Assembly: GCF_900323885.1 (NCBI RefSeq)
Contig: NZ_OOHJ01000022.1
Location: 124,001-188,000, forward strand
DNA: 64,000 bases
Reading direction: 5' to 3'
Source: [Actinomadura] parvosata subsp. kistnae
GTDB taxonomy: Bacteria > Actinomycetota > Actinomycetes > Streptosporangiales > Streptosporangiaceae
The notes below the pieces were generated by a model that did no database searches, was not told where the DNA came from, and was given only the letters and a program-made list of their open reading frames with translations. Positions 1-8,545 of the stretch are shown piece by piece. The translations under genes were made by a program, and so were the position numbers. Each line of letters opens with the position of its first letter. The stretch's first letter is position 1.

Positions 1-133
1 GGGGTCGCAGGCCGAGCTGCGCAAGACCTGGCACCTCGAACGGCGCTTCGAGCCGGGCGAGCGGGACGACGCCGCCTACGAGCGGTGGCGCGCGGCCGTC
101 CGCCTCGCGACCGCCGCCGCCCACGGCTCCTGA
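1..133 (+). CDS. glpK: Glycerol kinase, C-terminal end (partial)
   Basis: The window opens inside a reading frame (codons start at base 2) that ends with TGA at 131-133. The 43 visible residues contain RRFEPGERDDAAYERW followed by a short Ala-rich tail. This reproduces the arginine/phenylalanine-proline-glycine and Tyr-x-x-Trp-x-x-Ala-Val spacing found at the extreme C-terminus of FGGY-family glycerol kinases, which phosphorylate glycerol with ATP in the cytoplasm. The catalytic part lies upstream of the window, so only the tail supports the call. It ends 15 bases before the convergent lipoprotein gene. Confidence 0.65.
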   Translation, partial: GSQAELRKTWHLERRFEPGERDDAAYERWRAAVRLATAAAHGS

Positions 134-148
134 CTCCGCCACCCACCC

Positions 149-1560
149 TCAAGACCCCGCGTCGCCGCTCCGGGCCCCCGCCGGTCGCGCGGACGGCGCC
201 GACGAGGCGGACGGCGCGGGCGGCGGGTTGCCTGCCGGGCCTTCGGCGAAGCGGGTGAGGAGGTTGAGGGTGGCGCGGCGGGTGAAGGCGGCGGCCGCGT
301 CGGTGACGCCGTGCCCGCAGCGCCGCCCGCGCAGCGCGCACACCCACCGCATGGTGCCGGAGGCGAACACCCCGGCCCCGCTCGGCGCCGTGTAGTACGT
401 GCTGTGGCTGACGCTCGCCCGCCCGCCACAGGAGAACGGCGACTCGGCCAGCACCTGGACCCCGGCCGGCGAGCCCCGCGACACCCGGTCGGTCTCCACC
501 CCGACCAGGCCGGGGAAGCGCCGCCCCTTCGTCCCCGCGAAGATCCAGTGCCCGGGCCTGCTCACCCGGTAGACCCCTTCGGCGGGGAAGCAGTCGTACA
601 TCTGCCCCACCAGCGCGCTCTCCGGCGCCGTCTCCCGCCACAGGTCGCACACCCGCTCCTTGTCGCACACGACCTGCCGGCCGCGCAGCGCGATGCGCCA
701 GTAGACGGCGTTGGCGCCGAGGAAGGCGAGGTTCGTGCCGTGGTCCCTGGCCCGGGTGACGGTCGCGCGCATGCCGGGCGACCAGTACTCGTCGTGCCCG
801 AGCGAGAAGAGCGCGCGGGCGCCGTCGAGCGCGCCGGGCACGAGGTCCAGGTCGGTCAGGTACGCCAGCGGCACCCCGCTCTCCTCGGCCACGGCCAGCG
901 CGTCCTTCTCGAAGTCGAGGAAGAGCCGGGCGCCGGTGCCGTCGTAGGGGCGGTCGAAGGTGACGGCGCGCGAGCGGTGGCCGAACCCGCCGGGGCCGGT
1001 GTAGAGACTGCGGCCGCCCCACAGGTTGTACGCCTGCCAGGTGGTGACCGCGTTCACGATCACCACGCGCCCGGCGGTGGAGGCGGAGCGCACGGTGACG
1101 GGGACGTAGCGCTGGCCGCCGGTGGAGGCGTCGAGCCTGATGAGGTACGCGCCTTCGGGCCAGCCGGCGGTGTCCACGGTGAGCGACGGGCTCCAGTGGG
1201 CGGCGGTCACGGTGCCGTTCACGACCCGGGCCGGCGCCTGCCGGGTGCCGGGGGTGCGCGCCGACTCCCACACCTTGGCGGGGTTGGCGCCCATGCGGAA
1301 GGCGAGGGCGGTGAAGCGCGGAGCGGTGGTGGAGACGTGCAGCCGGAACCGCTCGCCCGGCAGCACGCTCACCCGGTCGGCGTAGCCCTCGATCTCGTGC
1401 TCGGCGCCGTGCCGGGTGATCCGCCACGACTCCTGGACGTCGGCGACCGGCGGCTTCGCGGGCCCCGCCGTCGCGGGCGGCGGGCGGCGGGCGGCCGGGT
1501 GGCGGGCGGCGGGCCGCAGGCGGCGGCCAGCAGGACGAGAGCGAGCAGGATTCGGCGCAC
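149..1560 (-). CDS. N,N-dimethylformamidase beta-subunit-like lipoprotein (one apparent frameshift)
   Basis: The long frame (149-1372) reads as the fold seen in the large subunit of N,N-dimethylformamidase: an Ig-like N-terminal part, then blocks such as YNLWGGRSLY, SLGHDEYWSPGMR and NLAFLGANAVYWR. That frame has no start upstream of a GTG at 1372. A second frame starting at GTG 1560 encodes a lipoprotein signal ending LLAAAC, and the sequence VADVQESWRITRHGAEHEIEG continues in the main frame upstream of 1372. Joining them requires one extra base around 1475-1510, in a C/G-rich tract; 1412 bases plus one makes 471 codons. I infer a surface-anchored protein of about 470 residues. Family members are often of unknown substrate, so amidase activity is not claimed. 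Confidence 0.7.
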
Positions 1561-1612
1561 GGGCCCATGGTCGTGACCGGTCGCGCGGGCGGGCCCCGAC
1601 TTGGCGAACTCC

Positions 1613-2533
1613 TTACATGATCAACACGCAGGCCGGGCTTTCCACCTCGTACGACTCCCCGTCCGGCACCGGCACCCCGTCGTCCTGGAGCCGGAAGGAG
1701 GTGACGGTGCCGGCGTTCTGGTTGGCCACGTACATGCGGTCGCCGTCGATGGCGAAGTGCCGGGGCCAGGTGCCGCCGGAGGGCACCTCGGCCACCGGTG
1801 ACAGGTCGGCCGCCCGCAGCACCGAGATCGTGTTGGGGCCACGGTTGGCGACGTAGACGAGGTCGCCGTGCACCTGGAGGTGCGAGGGCGCGTTCTCGCC
1901 CTCCTGCCGGGAGGCGCGCACGACCGTGCGCCGCTCGCCCTCGACGAGGGTCACAGTGCCGTCGAGCTCGCCCGCCACGTACAGACGCGAGCCGGCGAAG
2001 GCGAAGTGGCGCGGGCCGGTGCCGGGGGCCAGGGTGATCGGCTCCAGCGGGGTGCCGTCGAGGTGGTAGCGGCGGATCTCGTCGGTGCCGAGGTCGGAGA
2101 CGTGCAGCAGGCCGTCGTGGAAGACGGCCTGGTGGGCGTGCGGGCCTTCCTGGCGTTCGGCGTTCGGGCCGGAGCCCTGGTGGCGCAGCACGATCGGCTC
2201 CCCGGCGAACGCGCCGCGCTCGTCCAGCCGGTAGAGGGTGGCGGTGCCGTCGCCGTAGTTGGCGACGGCGAGGAGGTGGCCCTCGGGGTGCACGGCGACG
2301 TGGCAGGGGCTGTGGCCCTCGCTGGGGCGCTCGTCCAGCGCGCCGAGCCTGACCCCGTCGGCCTGGAACGCGGTGAGCCAGCCGCGTTCGAGCTCGCCCA
2401 CCGCGTACAGCACCGGCAGCGTGGGGTGGGCGGCCAGGAACGACGGCGCCGCCACCCGCGCCAGCCCCTGCTCCCCGGGGGCGCCGAGCGTGACGATGCC
2501 GGGGCCGTATCCGCCTATGCGCACGTGCTTCAC
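1613..2533 (-). CDS. Lactonase family seven-bladed beta-propeller protein
   Basis: A 306-residue cytoplasmic protein with repeated blade motifs: HVAVHPEGHLLAVANYGDGT, GPHAHQAVFHDGLLHVSDLG, GTGPRHFAFAGSRLYVAGEL and GTWPRHFAIDGDRMYVANQN. This spacing is that of the YbhE/Pgl lactonase family, whose best known member hydrolyses 6-phosphogluconolactone in the pentose phosphate pathway; this protein's substrate is not known. It starts at GTG 2533, preceded by AGGAGG about 8 bases upstream. It is divergent from the MarR-GNAT gene with only 30 bases between the start codons, so the two may share control. Confidence 0.8.
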   Translation of the reverse strand: MKHVRIGGYGPGIVTLGAPGEQGLARVAAPSFLAAHPTLPVLYAVGELERGWLTAFQADGVRLGALDERPSEGHSPCHVAVHPEGHLLAVANYGDGTATLYRLDERGAFAGEPIVLRHQGSGPNAERQEGPHAHQAVFHDGLLHVSDLGTDEIRRYHLDGTPLEPITLAPGTGPRHFAFAGSRLYVAGELDGTVTLVEGERRTVVRASRQEGENAPSHLQVHGDLVYVANRGPNTISVLRAADLSPVAEVPSGGTWPRHFAIDGDRMYVANQNAGTVTSFRLQDDGVPVPDGESYEVESPACVLIM

Positions 2534-2551
2534 AGCGGGATCCTCCTATGG

Positions 2552-2564
2552 TTGACTAAGGCAA
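2552..2564. promoter_or_regulatory. Putative MarR-type operator
   Basis: TTGACTAAGGCAA is an imperfect 13-base inverted repeat (TTGnC, three bases, GnCAA), resembling the TTGC...GCAA half-sites bound by many MarR regulators. It lies between the divergent lactonase and MarR-GNAT starts and overlaps the first base of the MarR-GNAT ATG, so autorepression would be direct. No other good repeat is present in the 30-base gap. Confidence 0.5.
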
Positions 2565-3478
2565 TGAGTTCGTTGACAGAGGCAAGGGTTTCTGAGGTCA
2601 GAGCCTTCAACCGGTTCTATACGAAGGTGATCGGCGCGCTCCAGGCGGGGATGCTCAACTCGCCGTACTCGCTGACCGAGGTGAGAGTGCTGTTCGAGCT
2701 GGCGCACGCCGAGCGCATGGAGACCGGCGAGCTGCGCGGGCTGCTCGGCCTGGACGCCGGATACCTCAGCCGCATCCTCGCCCGCTTCGAGAGCGACGGC
2801 CTGATCACGCGCGAGCGCTCGGCCGCCGACGCGCGCAAGCAGCTCGTCGCGCTCACCCCGGCCGGCGCCGAGGTCTTCGCCGCGCTCGACAAGCGCTCGT
2901 CGGAGGAGATCGGCGCCCTGCTCGACGGCCTGCCCGAGACCGACCAGGAGCGGCTGGTCGGCAGCATGGCCACGATCAGGCGGCTGCTGGGGGGCGGCGG
3001 GCAGGCGCGCGCGCCGTACGTCATCAGGCCGCCCCGCACCGGCGACCTGGGCTGGGTCGTCTACCGGCACGGCGCCCTCTACAGCGCCGAGTACGGCTGG
3101 GGCACCGAGTTCGAGCAGCTCGTCGCCCGGATCGTCGGCGACCTCGACTTCTCCCGCGACACCGGCTGGATCGCCGAGGTCGACGGGGAGCGGGCCGGCT
3201 GCGTGTTCTGCGTGCGGCAGGACGACACCACGGCCAAGCTGCGGATGCTGCTCGTCGAGCCGTCCGCCCGGGGCCTCGGCATCGGGCGGCGGCTCGTGGA
3301 CGAGTGCCTGCGGCACGCGCGGGCCGAGGGATACAAGCGGATCGTGTTGTGGACGCGCGACTGCCTGGAGAGCGCGCGGCGCATCTACCAGGCGGCCGGG
3401 TTCGAGCTGGACTCGGAGGAGAAGGGGATGGAGAACGGGGTCGAGGTCACCGAGCAGATGTGGTCCCGAGACCTCTGA
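2564..3478 (+). CDS. MarR family regulator fused to GNAT N-acetyltransferase
   Basis: 304 residues. Residues 1-145 form a MarR winged helix (the recognition region contains LRGLLGLDAGYLSRILARFE, the wing contains DARKQLVALT). Residues 150-304 form a GNAT domain with the acetyl-CoA loop RGLGIGRRLVDE and the C-terminal YQAAGFEL strand. Such fusions are known in actinobacteria, but their acetyl acceptor is usually unknown. I chose ATG 2564 over an upstream in-frame TTG at 2552 because MSSLTEARV begins the usual first helix; no strong Shine-Dalgarno is present, so translation may be leaderless. Convergent with the MMPL gene, 6 bases apart. Confidence 0.85.
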   Translation: MSSLTEARVSEVRAFNRFYTKVIGALQAGMLNSPYSLTEVRVLFELAHAERMETGELRGLLGLDAGYLSRILARFESDGLITRERSAADARKQLVALTPAGAEVFAALDKRSSEEIGALLDGLPETDQERLVGSMATIRRLLGGGGQARAPYVIRPPRTGDLGWVVYRHGALYSAEYGWGTEFEQLVARIVGDLDFSRDTGWIAEVDGERAGCVFCVRQDDTTAKLRMLLVEPSARGLGIGRRLVDECLRHARAEGYKRIVLWTRDCLESARRIYQAAGFELDSEEKGMENGVEVTEQMWSRDL

Positions 3479-3484
3479 CCCCCC

Positions 3485-5635
3485 TCAGCGAGGCCGGGCG
3501 CGGGGCCACCAGTTGAGCGGCCCCGCCAGGCGCATCAGGCTCGGCACCAGCACCGCCCTGATCACGGTGGCGTCCACCAGCACGGCCACCGCCATGCCGA
3601 CGCCCAGCATCTGCACGAACGCCACCGACGCCGTCGCGTAGGCGGCGAACGACAGCGCCAGGATGCCGCCGGCCGCCGTGATCAGCGGCGCCCCCGCCTG
3701 AAGGCCCGTGGCCACGGCCGACTCCGTGTCGCCCGTCCGGTCGTACTCCTCCTTGATCCTGGACAGGAGGAAGACCTCGTAGTCCATCGACAGCCCGTAG
3801 GCGACGCAGAGCATCAGGATCGGGATGCTCGGGTCGAGCGTGCCCGTCGGGGTGAAGCCGAGCAGGCCGGACAGGTGGCCGTCCTGGAAAATCCAGACGA
3901 TGGCGCCGAACATGACGCCGAGGCTGAGGACGTTCAGCAGCGTCGCCTTGATCGGGATGACCACGCTGCGCGTCATGAGGAACAGGACGGCGAACGTCAC
4001 GGCCAGCATGAGCGCCAGCAGCAGCGGCAGCCGGTCCACGACCGAGGAGCGGTAGTCGGCCAGCTCGGCCGGGTAGCCGCCGACCAGCACCTCGAAGGGC
4101 GGCGGCACCGCGCGGACGGCCTCGACGAGGCGGACGGGGTCGTCGGCCAGCGCCGCCGCTGACGGGACCACCGACAACCACGTGCCCGGCCCCTCGAACC
4201 TGGCGGGCTCGCCGTCGCCGACGCGGGTGCCGCCCGCGTACGAGCCCGCCGCCGAGTCCACCTGGGCCACGCCGGGCAGCCTGGACAGGCTCGCGGCGTA
4301 GGGGGCGACGTCGCCCGCCACTGCGCCCTTGGACACGAGCTGGATGGCGTCGGTCTCCTCCGCAGGGAAGGACCGGCGGATGACGTCCTGCGTCTGCCGC
4401 GAGGACGCCTCCGGCGGCAGGATGCGGTCGTCGGCCACGCCGAACCGCAGGCCCAGGAACGGCGAGGCGAGCACCAGCAGCAGCGCCGTGGCCAGCCCGC
4501 CGAACACCAGCGGCCGGCGCATCACCCGGGTGGCCAGGCCGTGCCAGAAGCCGTCCGCCCGCTCGGGGACCGGCCTCCTCGGCAGGAAGGCGCCGCCGAT
4601 CGCGGCCAGCACGGCGGGCAGCACGATCACCGCCGCCACCAGCCCGCCCGCCACGACCGCGATCCCGGCATAGGCGAAGGAACGCAGGAAGTCGAACGGC
4701 AGCGCGAACAGCACCGCCAGCGACGAAGCCACGGTCAGGCCGCTGAACAGCACCGTCCGCCCCGCGTGCTCGACGGCCCCGGCGACCGCGGCGGCCCGGT
4801 CCACGCCACGCCGCGTCTCCTCGCGGAAACGCTGGATGACGAACAGGCAGTAGTCGATGCCCAGGCCGAGGCCCATGGCGAGGGTCAGGTTGAGCGCGAA
4901 GGTGGAGATGTCGGCGAACAGCAGGACGCCGCCGAGCAGCGCCAGGCCGAGCACCATGGCGTACACGCCGGCCAGGATCGGCACCAGGGCCGCCATGACG
5001 CGCCGCTGGTAGAGCCAGAGCAGCACGAACGCCAGCGGGAAGATGACCAGCTCGGCCCGCACGAAGTCCTGCCTGGCCAGCGGCACCGTCTCCCTGAACA
5101 CCTCCTCCCCTCCCCCGGCCCGCACTTGCAGCAGGTCACTCCCCCGGGTGATCTCGGGGACCAGCCGGGGCAGGACCTCGGCCCGCACGTGGTCGGCGTC
5201 GCCCGGGATGCGGACGACGATCAGCGCGTGCCTGCCGTCGCGGCTGCGCAGGGTGGCGGGCTTGCCGCGGGTCCAGTACGAGGCGGACTCGGCCACGCCC
5301 TCGTGGCGGCCGGCCCGCTCGGTCAGCTCCCTGCCCGCGGCCTCGACGGCCGGGTCGTCCACGGTGCCGCGCCTGGCCGTCACCAGGAAGATCATGTCGG
5401 GGCTGCCGGTGCCGAACCGCTCGACCAGCTCCCGCTGCGCCCGGTCCGACTCCGAGCCCGGCGCCTCGAACCTGGACAGCGACAACCCCGACGCCGCCCC
5501 CGCCGCCAGCACCCCGGCGCCGGCCAGCAGGGCCAGCGCGAGCGCGAGCACGAGCCGGTGGCGGCGGGCGAGAAAGAAGCCCAGCCTGCGCAGCGGCGGG
5601 CTCGCCGTGACCGGGCGGGCGCGGGTCGTCACCAT
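3485..5635 (-). CDS. MMPL/RND family membrane transporter
   Basis: 716 residues with the MMPL architecture: one N-terminal membrane helix, an extracytoplasmic domain (about 45-180), five helices, a second extracytoplasmic domain, then six helices. The conserved region FALNLTLAMGLGLGIDYCLF in helix 4 and MDYEVFLLSRIKEEY in the second half are hallmarks. MMPL proteins export lipids, siderophores or drugs using the proton gradient; the substrate here is unknown. The start ATG 5635 follows GGGGAGA at good spacing. It is divergent from a TetR gene with matching operators between them, so repression by TetR is likely. Confidence 0.88.
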   Translation of the reverse strand: MVTTRARPVTASPPLRRLGFFLARRHRLVLALALALLAGAGVLAAGAASGLSLSRFEAPGSESDRAQRELVERFGTGSPDMIFLVTARRGTVDDPAVEAAGRELTERAGRHEGVAESASYWTRGKPATLRSRDGRHALIVVRIPGDADHVRAEVLPRLVPEITRGSDLLQVRAGGGEEVFRETVPLARQDFVRAELVIFPLAFVLLWLYQRRVMAALVPILAGVYAMVLGLALLGGVLLFADISTFALNLTLAMGLGLGIDYCLFVIQRFREETRRGVDRAAAVAGAVEHAGRTVLFSGLTVASSLAVLFALPFDFLRSFAYAGIAVVAGGLVAAVIVLPAVLAAIGGAFLPRRPVPERADGFWHGLATRVMRRPLVFGGLATALLLVLASPFLGLRFGVADDRILPPEASSRQTQDVIRRSFPAEETDAIQLVSKGAVAGDVAPYAASLSRLPGVAQVDSAAGSYAGGTRVGDGEPARFEGPGTWLSVVPSAAALADDPVRLVEAVRAVPPPFEVLVGGYPAELADYRSSVVDRLPLLLALMLAVTFAVLFLMTRSVVIPIKATLLNVLSLGVMFGAIVWIFQDGHLSGLLGFTPTGTLDPSIPILMLCVAYGLSMDYEVFLLSRIKEEYDRTGDTESAVATGLQAGAPLITAAGGILALSFAAYATASVAFVQMLGVGMAVAVLVDATVIRAVLVPSLMRLAGPLNWWPRARPR

Positions 5636-5655
5636 GAGATCTCCCCGAAAACTCG

Positions 5656-5711
5656 GTAAACTGCTCGTGTTTTACGTTCAGACCCAGAAATACAAGTGAA
5701 TGCTCGTATTT
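5656..5711. promoter_or_regulatory. TetR operator region between MMPL and TetR genes
   Basis: Two inverted repeats lie in the 109-base divergent gap. One is AAATACAAG (5688-5696), six bases, CTCGTATTT (5703-5711), eight of nine arm positions paired. The other is GTAAA (5656-5660), ten bases, TTTAC (5671-5675). The words TGCTCGTGTTT and TGCTCGTATTT occur about 40 bases apart in direct orientation, suggesting two related half-sites. Placement between a TetR gene and a transporter gene is the classical TetR repression layout. Confidence 0.5.
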
Positions 5712-5744
5712 GTCAACGAGTCGTATCTCTCCACGAGGAGACCC

Positions 5745-6338
5745 ATGCCTGAACGCACGGTCCGCCGGCAGGCGCGCGGCCTCAAACGCATGGCCGACAT
5801 CCTCGACGCCGCCGAGCAGGTGATCGCCGAGGTCGGCTACCCCGAGATGACCACCAACCAGGTCGCCGCGCGGGCCGGGATGTCACCCGGGTCGCTGTAC
5901 CAGTTCTTCAGGAACAAGGAGGAGATCCTCGACGGGCTCGTCACCCGCTACACCGACGACCGGCAGGCGTTCTGGGCCGACCGGCTCGCCGCCGTCACCC
6001 CCGAGGTGCCGCTGGAAGCGCTGGTGGGACAGCTCGTGGACGAGAGCGTGCGCTTCAAGACCGCGTCGCCCGCGTACTGGTCGCTCCTGTACGGCACCGC
6101 GACCGGCGACCGGCTCGCGGCGGCGTCACAACGGCTGCACGAGGACATCGCGGGGCACATCGCCGCCATGCTCCGCCGCCGCTCCCCCACCCTCTCCGAG
6201 GAACGCGCCCAGCTCACGGGCACCATGGCGCTGGCCATGGTGAAGGCGGTGATGCCGATGATCAGCACGTCGGGGCCGGAGCGGGCGGCCGAGCTCGTGA
6301 CCGAACTCAAGCTGATGCTGGTGCGCTACCTGTCGTAG
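5745..6338 (+). CDS. TetR/AcrR family transcriptional regulator
   Basis: 197 residues with an N-terminal TetR helix-turn-helix: ADILDAAEQVIAEVGYPEMT, then NQVAARAGMSPGSLYQFFRN, followed by an all-helical ligand domain. I chose ATG 5745 because GAGGAG sits 5 bases upstream; an in-frame ATG at 5700 would add a poorly conserved 15-residue leader that overlaps the operator. It is divergent from the MMPL transporter and probably represses it. The inducer is unknown. Confidence 0.88.
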   Translation: MPERTVRRQARGLKRMADILDAAEQVIAEVGYPEMTTNQVAARAGMSPGSLYQFFRNKEEILDGLVTRYTDDRQAFWADRLAAVTPEVPLEALVGQLVDESVRFKTASPAYWSLLYGTATGDRLAAASQRLHEDIAGHIAAMLRRRSPTLSEERAQLTGTMALAMVKAVMPMISTSGPERAAELVTELKLMLVRYLS

Positions 6339-6437
6339 CCCCGCCCCGGCGCGCCTCGCCCAGGCGCGGGAGCTCGGGCTGAGGCTCGCGCCGGACTCCG
6401 GCCCGTGGCCTGAAGTCTGGACTTGGGCGCGCACGAG

Positions 6438-6461
6438 CCGAAGCCGCGCGACCGGCTTCGG
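6438..6461. terminator. Bidirectional hairpin between tetR and phoX-like genes
   Basis: CCGAAGCCG, six bases, CGGCTTCGG is a perfect 9-base-pair GC-rich stem in the 262-base gap between the convergent TetR and PhoX genes. No U-run follows, as is usual in high-GC actinobacteria. Confidence 0.5.
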
Positions 6462-6612
6462 CTCACGCGTTACAGCAGCCAGGCAGCTCACGCGTCACAG
6501 GACCGCGCGAACGACTTCGGGCGGGCCAGGCGGGCACGGCCGCGCGACCGACTCCCGAAGCTCGGCCGTCGCAGGGGCCGCGCGACCGGCTTCGGGCGGG
6601 TCAGGCGCGGAA
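6444..6612. repeat. Degenerate repeats in convergent gap
   Basis: The word CCGCGCGACCGGCTTCGG, exact or mutated, recurs from about 6445, 6503, 6540 and 6579; the second and fourth copies continue as GCGGGYCAGGCG. The phrase AGCTCACGCGTNACAG occurs twice (about 6460 and 6485). The last copy runs into the 3' end of the PhoX gene. No gene is seen in 6339-6600. Confidence 0.5.
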
Positions 6613-7623
6613 CGGGCCCGAGACCTCGAACGTGTGGCCCTCGGTGCGGCCGCGCCTGGCCGAGAAGTAGAGCCGCTCGCCGTCAGGGGAGAAGGCGAGC
6701 CCGGTCAGCTCGGCCCCGTCGTGCCCCTCCAGCCGCAGGAACGGCGTCACCGCCCGGTCGGGCGCGATGACGTCGATCTCGGGCCGCTCCCTGGCGACGT
6801 ACAGATCGCCGGAAGGAGCGGCGGTGATGGCGCGCACGCCCTCGCACAGCCGGTCGAGGGTCGAGCTCTGCGCGTCGTACGCCCACAGGCCGGTGTCGCC
6901 CTTCGTGGTGAAGTAGCACACCCCGCCCGCGTAGTGGCAGCCGTCGCCGCCGTCGAAGTGGCGGGCGTCCTCGACCTGGTGGCGGGCCTCCTTGAGCAGG
7001 GCGGCCGGCGAGGGCACGGCCTGCCAGTGGCCGGAGGCGCACAGCACCTCCAGCGTGCCCTCCGTCAGGTCGCCCCAGTCACTGGGCCGGAAGCGGTAGA
7101 AGCAGCCGTCGGGCTCGTCTTCCGTCATGTAGATGACGCGGCGCTCGGGGTCGCAGGCGGCGGCCTCGTGCTTGAAGCGGCCCATCGCCAGGCGCGGCCG
7201 GGCGGCGCGGGCGCCGTAGGGGTCGCACTCGAAGACGCGGCCGCGGTGGCCGAGCTCGCACGACAGCCAGGTGTGCCACGGCGTGGCGCCGCCGGCGCAG
7301 TTGAGATCGGTGCCCGACAGGATGCGGTAGGCGTCGGCGATGCTGCCGTCGGCGCGGAACCGCAGCGCCGACGCGCCGCCGAGCAGGGGCAGCTCGGAGT
7401 TGCTGACGTAGATCCAGCCGCCGCCGTCGGGGAAACAGGCGCCGCCGTCGGGGGCCGCGTGCCAGGTCAGGCCGGCGACCTTCTCGCCGGATCGGGCGAC
7501 GACCCGGCCGGTGAACCCTGGGGGCAGCGCCAAGCCACCCGTGCCTGCCAGGCCGAGCGGACCGTACGGGCTGACGCCGCCCGACACGAGCGGGCCCGTG
7601 CGGAGGAGAGTCTTGCGCGACAT
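6601..7623 (-). CDS. PhoX-family (DUF839) protein, alkaline phosphatase-like
   Basis: 340 residues related to PhoX/DUF839 beta-propeller proteins, with DGGACFPDGGGWIYVSNSE, ATPWHTWLSCE, KHEAAACDPERRVIYMTEDE and DGCFYRFRP as recognisable blocks. PhoX phosphatases are Ca/Fe-dependent secreted enzymes, but many DUF839 proteins have no assayed activity. Start ATG 7623 is chosen because AGGGAGG lies 7-8 bases upstream. The N-terminus has a single Arg-Lys and a weak hydrophobic stretch, not a clear Tat signal, so export is uncertain. Confidence 0.75.
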   Translation of the reverse strand: MSRKTLLRTGPLVSGGVSPYGPLGLAGTGGLALPPGFTGRVVARSGEKVAGLTWHAAPDGGACFPDGGGWIYVSNSELPLLGGASALRFRADGSIADAYRILSGTDLNCAGGATPWHTWLSCELGHRGRVFECDPYGARAARPRLAMGRFKHEAAACDPERRVIYMTEDEPDGCFYRFRPSDWGDLTEGTLEVLCASGHWQAVPSPAALLKEARHQVEDARHFDGGDGCHYAGGVCYFTTKGDTGLWAYDAQSSTLDRLCEGVRAITAAPSGDLYVARERPEIDVIAPDRAVTPFLRLEGHDGAELTGLAFSPDGERLYFSARRGRTEGHTFEVSGPFRA

Positions 7624-7922
7624 CGTGGGGCCTCCCTCTAGGTGCCACGCTAGTCGACCGCACCGACATGAATGGCAGGGACTCGCGACATCAAACTCTG
7701 CGCAAACCCCGCTTCCCGTTCGCCGGGCGGTCCGCGCGTGGTGACGTTCCGTACAGACGGCGGGGGTACGCGCTCCCGCGACCAGCCGCCGGACCATCGG
7801 CCGGGCGAGATGCGTGGAAGCGCGCCCGCCCGCGAAGATCGGACGGGGTGACAGCACTCTGTCGGGATCGCCCACGTCCGGACCTGGTCCCGTATTCAGC
7901 CGGCCGTCCCTGGCACGCGAAA
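7624..7922. other. Gene-less upstream region of the PhoX gene
   Basis: No coding frame with actinobacterial codon bias and no convincing palindrome was seen here. It presumably holds the promoter of the PhoX gene. Confidence 0.4.
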
Positions 7923-7943
7923 GCCCGGGCGCGGGGCCCGGGC
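7923..7943 (-). terminator. Terminator of dps
   Basis: GCCCGGG, seven bases, CCCGGGC forms a 7-base-pair stem 18 bases past the dps stop. Read on the minus strand it is followed by TTTC. Confidence 0.6.
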
Positions 7944-7960
7944 CGTCCTCGCGCTGGGGG

Positions 7961-8428
7961 TCAGCGCTGCGCCTGGAACATCCAGTGCTGCTTGTCGATC
8001 TCCTGCGCCACGGCGATCAGGAGGTCCTGGCTGACGGGGTCGGCCTCCTCGGTGGCGCGGATGCGCTCGTACATGCGCTTGCTGATGCCGTCGAGGACGT
8101 CGGTGATCGTCGCCAGCACCTTGCCGTCCTCGATCCAGCCGCTCTCCGGCTGCTGGATGTCGCTCGTGCGGGCGATCGTGGCGGCGCGGCCGTCCGGGTT
8201 GACGCCCAGGGCGACGGCGCGCTCGGCGATCGTGTCCATGTGCGTACGCGCCAGCGCGACGACCTCGTCGAGCTGGAGGTGGATCGAGCGGAAGTGCGTG
8301 CCGATGAGGTTCCAGTGCGCCTGCTTGGCGACCAGCGACAGGTCGATGAGGTCCACGAGGGCGCCCTGGAGGGCCTCGGCGACAGTGTTCTTGGCGTCGC
8401 CCGAGAGCGGGCCGGTGATGGTAGCCAT
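7961..8428 (-). CDS. dps: Dps family DNA-binding ferritin-like protein
   Basis: 155 residues of the Dps/ferritin fold. The ferroxidase motif residues are visible in AKQAHWNLIGTHFRSIHLQLDE (His, His, Asp/Glu spacing across the dimer interface), and a basic C-terminus is absent. Dps oxidises and stores iron and protects DNA in stationary phase or under peroxide stress. RBS GGGGAGG is about 8 bases before ATG 8428. It is monocistronic with its own terminator. Confidence 0.9.
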   Translation of the reverse strand: MATITGPLSGDAKNTVAEALQGALVDLIDLSLVAKQAHWNLIGTHFRSIHLQLDEVVALARTHMDTIAERAVALGVNPDGRAATIARTSDIQQPESGWIEDGKVLATITDVLDGISKRMYERIRATEEADPVSQDLLIAVAQEIDKQHWMFQAQR

Positions 8429-8510
8429 GTCCTACTTCCTCCCCTTCGGTCGGAATTTACACATTTAAGAACGAAATCCGGGCGTCACATCTTCCGGCCT
8501 CCAACGACAT

Positions 8511-8535
8511 TGACACTGTAATAGTGACAGTGTCA
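8511..8535. promoter_or_regulatory. 25-bp perfect inverted repeat upstream of MerR gene
   Basis: TGACACTGT, seven bases, ACAGTGTCA, ten bases before the MerR start codon. The left arm begins with TTGACA (8510-8515), a good -35 box, so the repeat would occupy the promoter spacer in the way MerR sites usually do. No consensus -10 is obvious. Autoregulation by the adjacent MerR protein is inferred. Confidence 0.7.
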
Positions 8536-8545
8536 TTGTGGGCTT

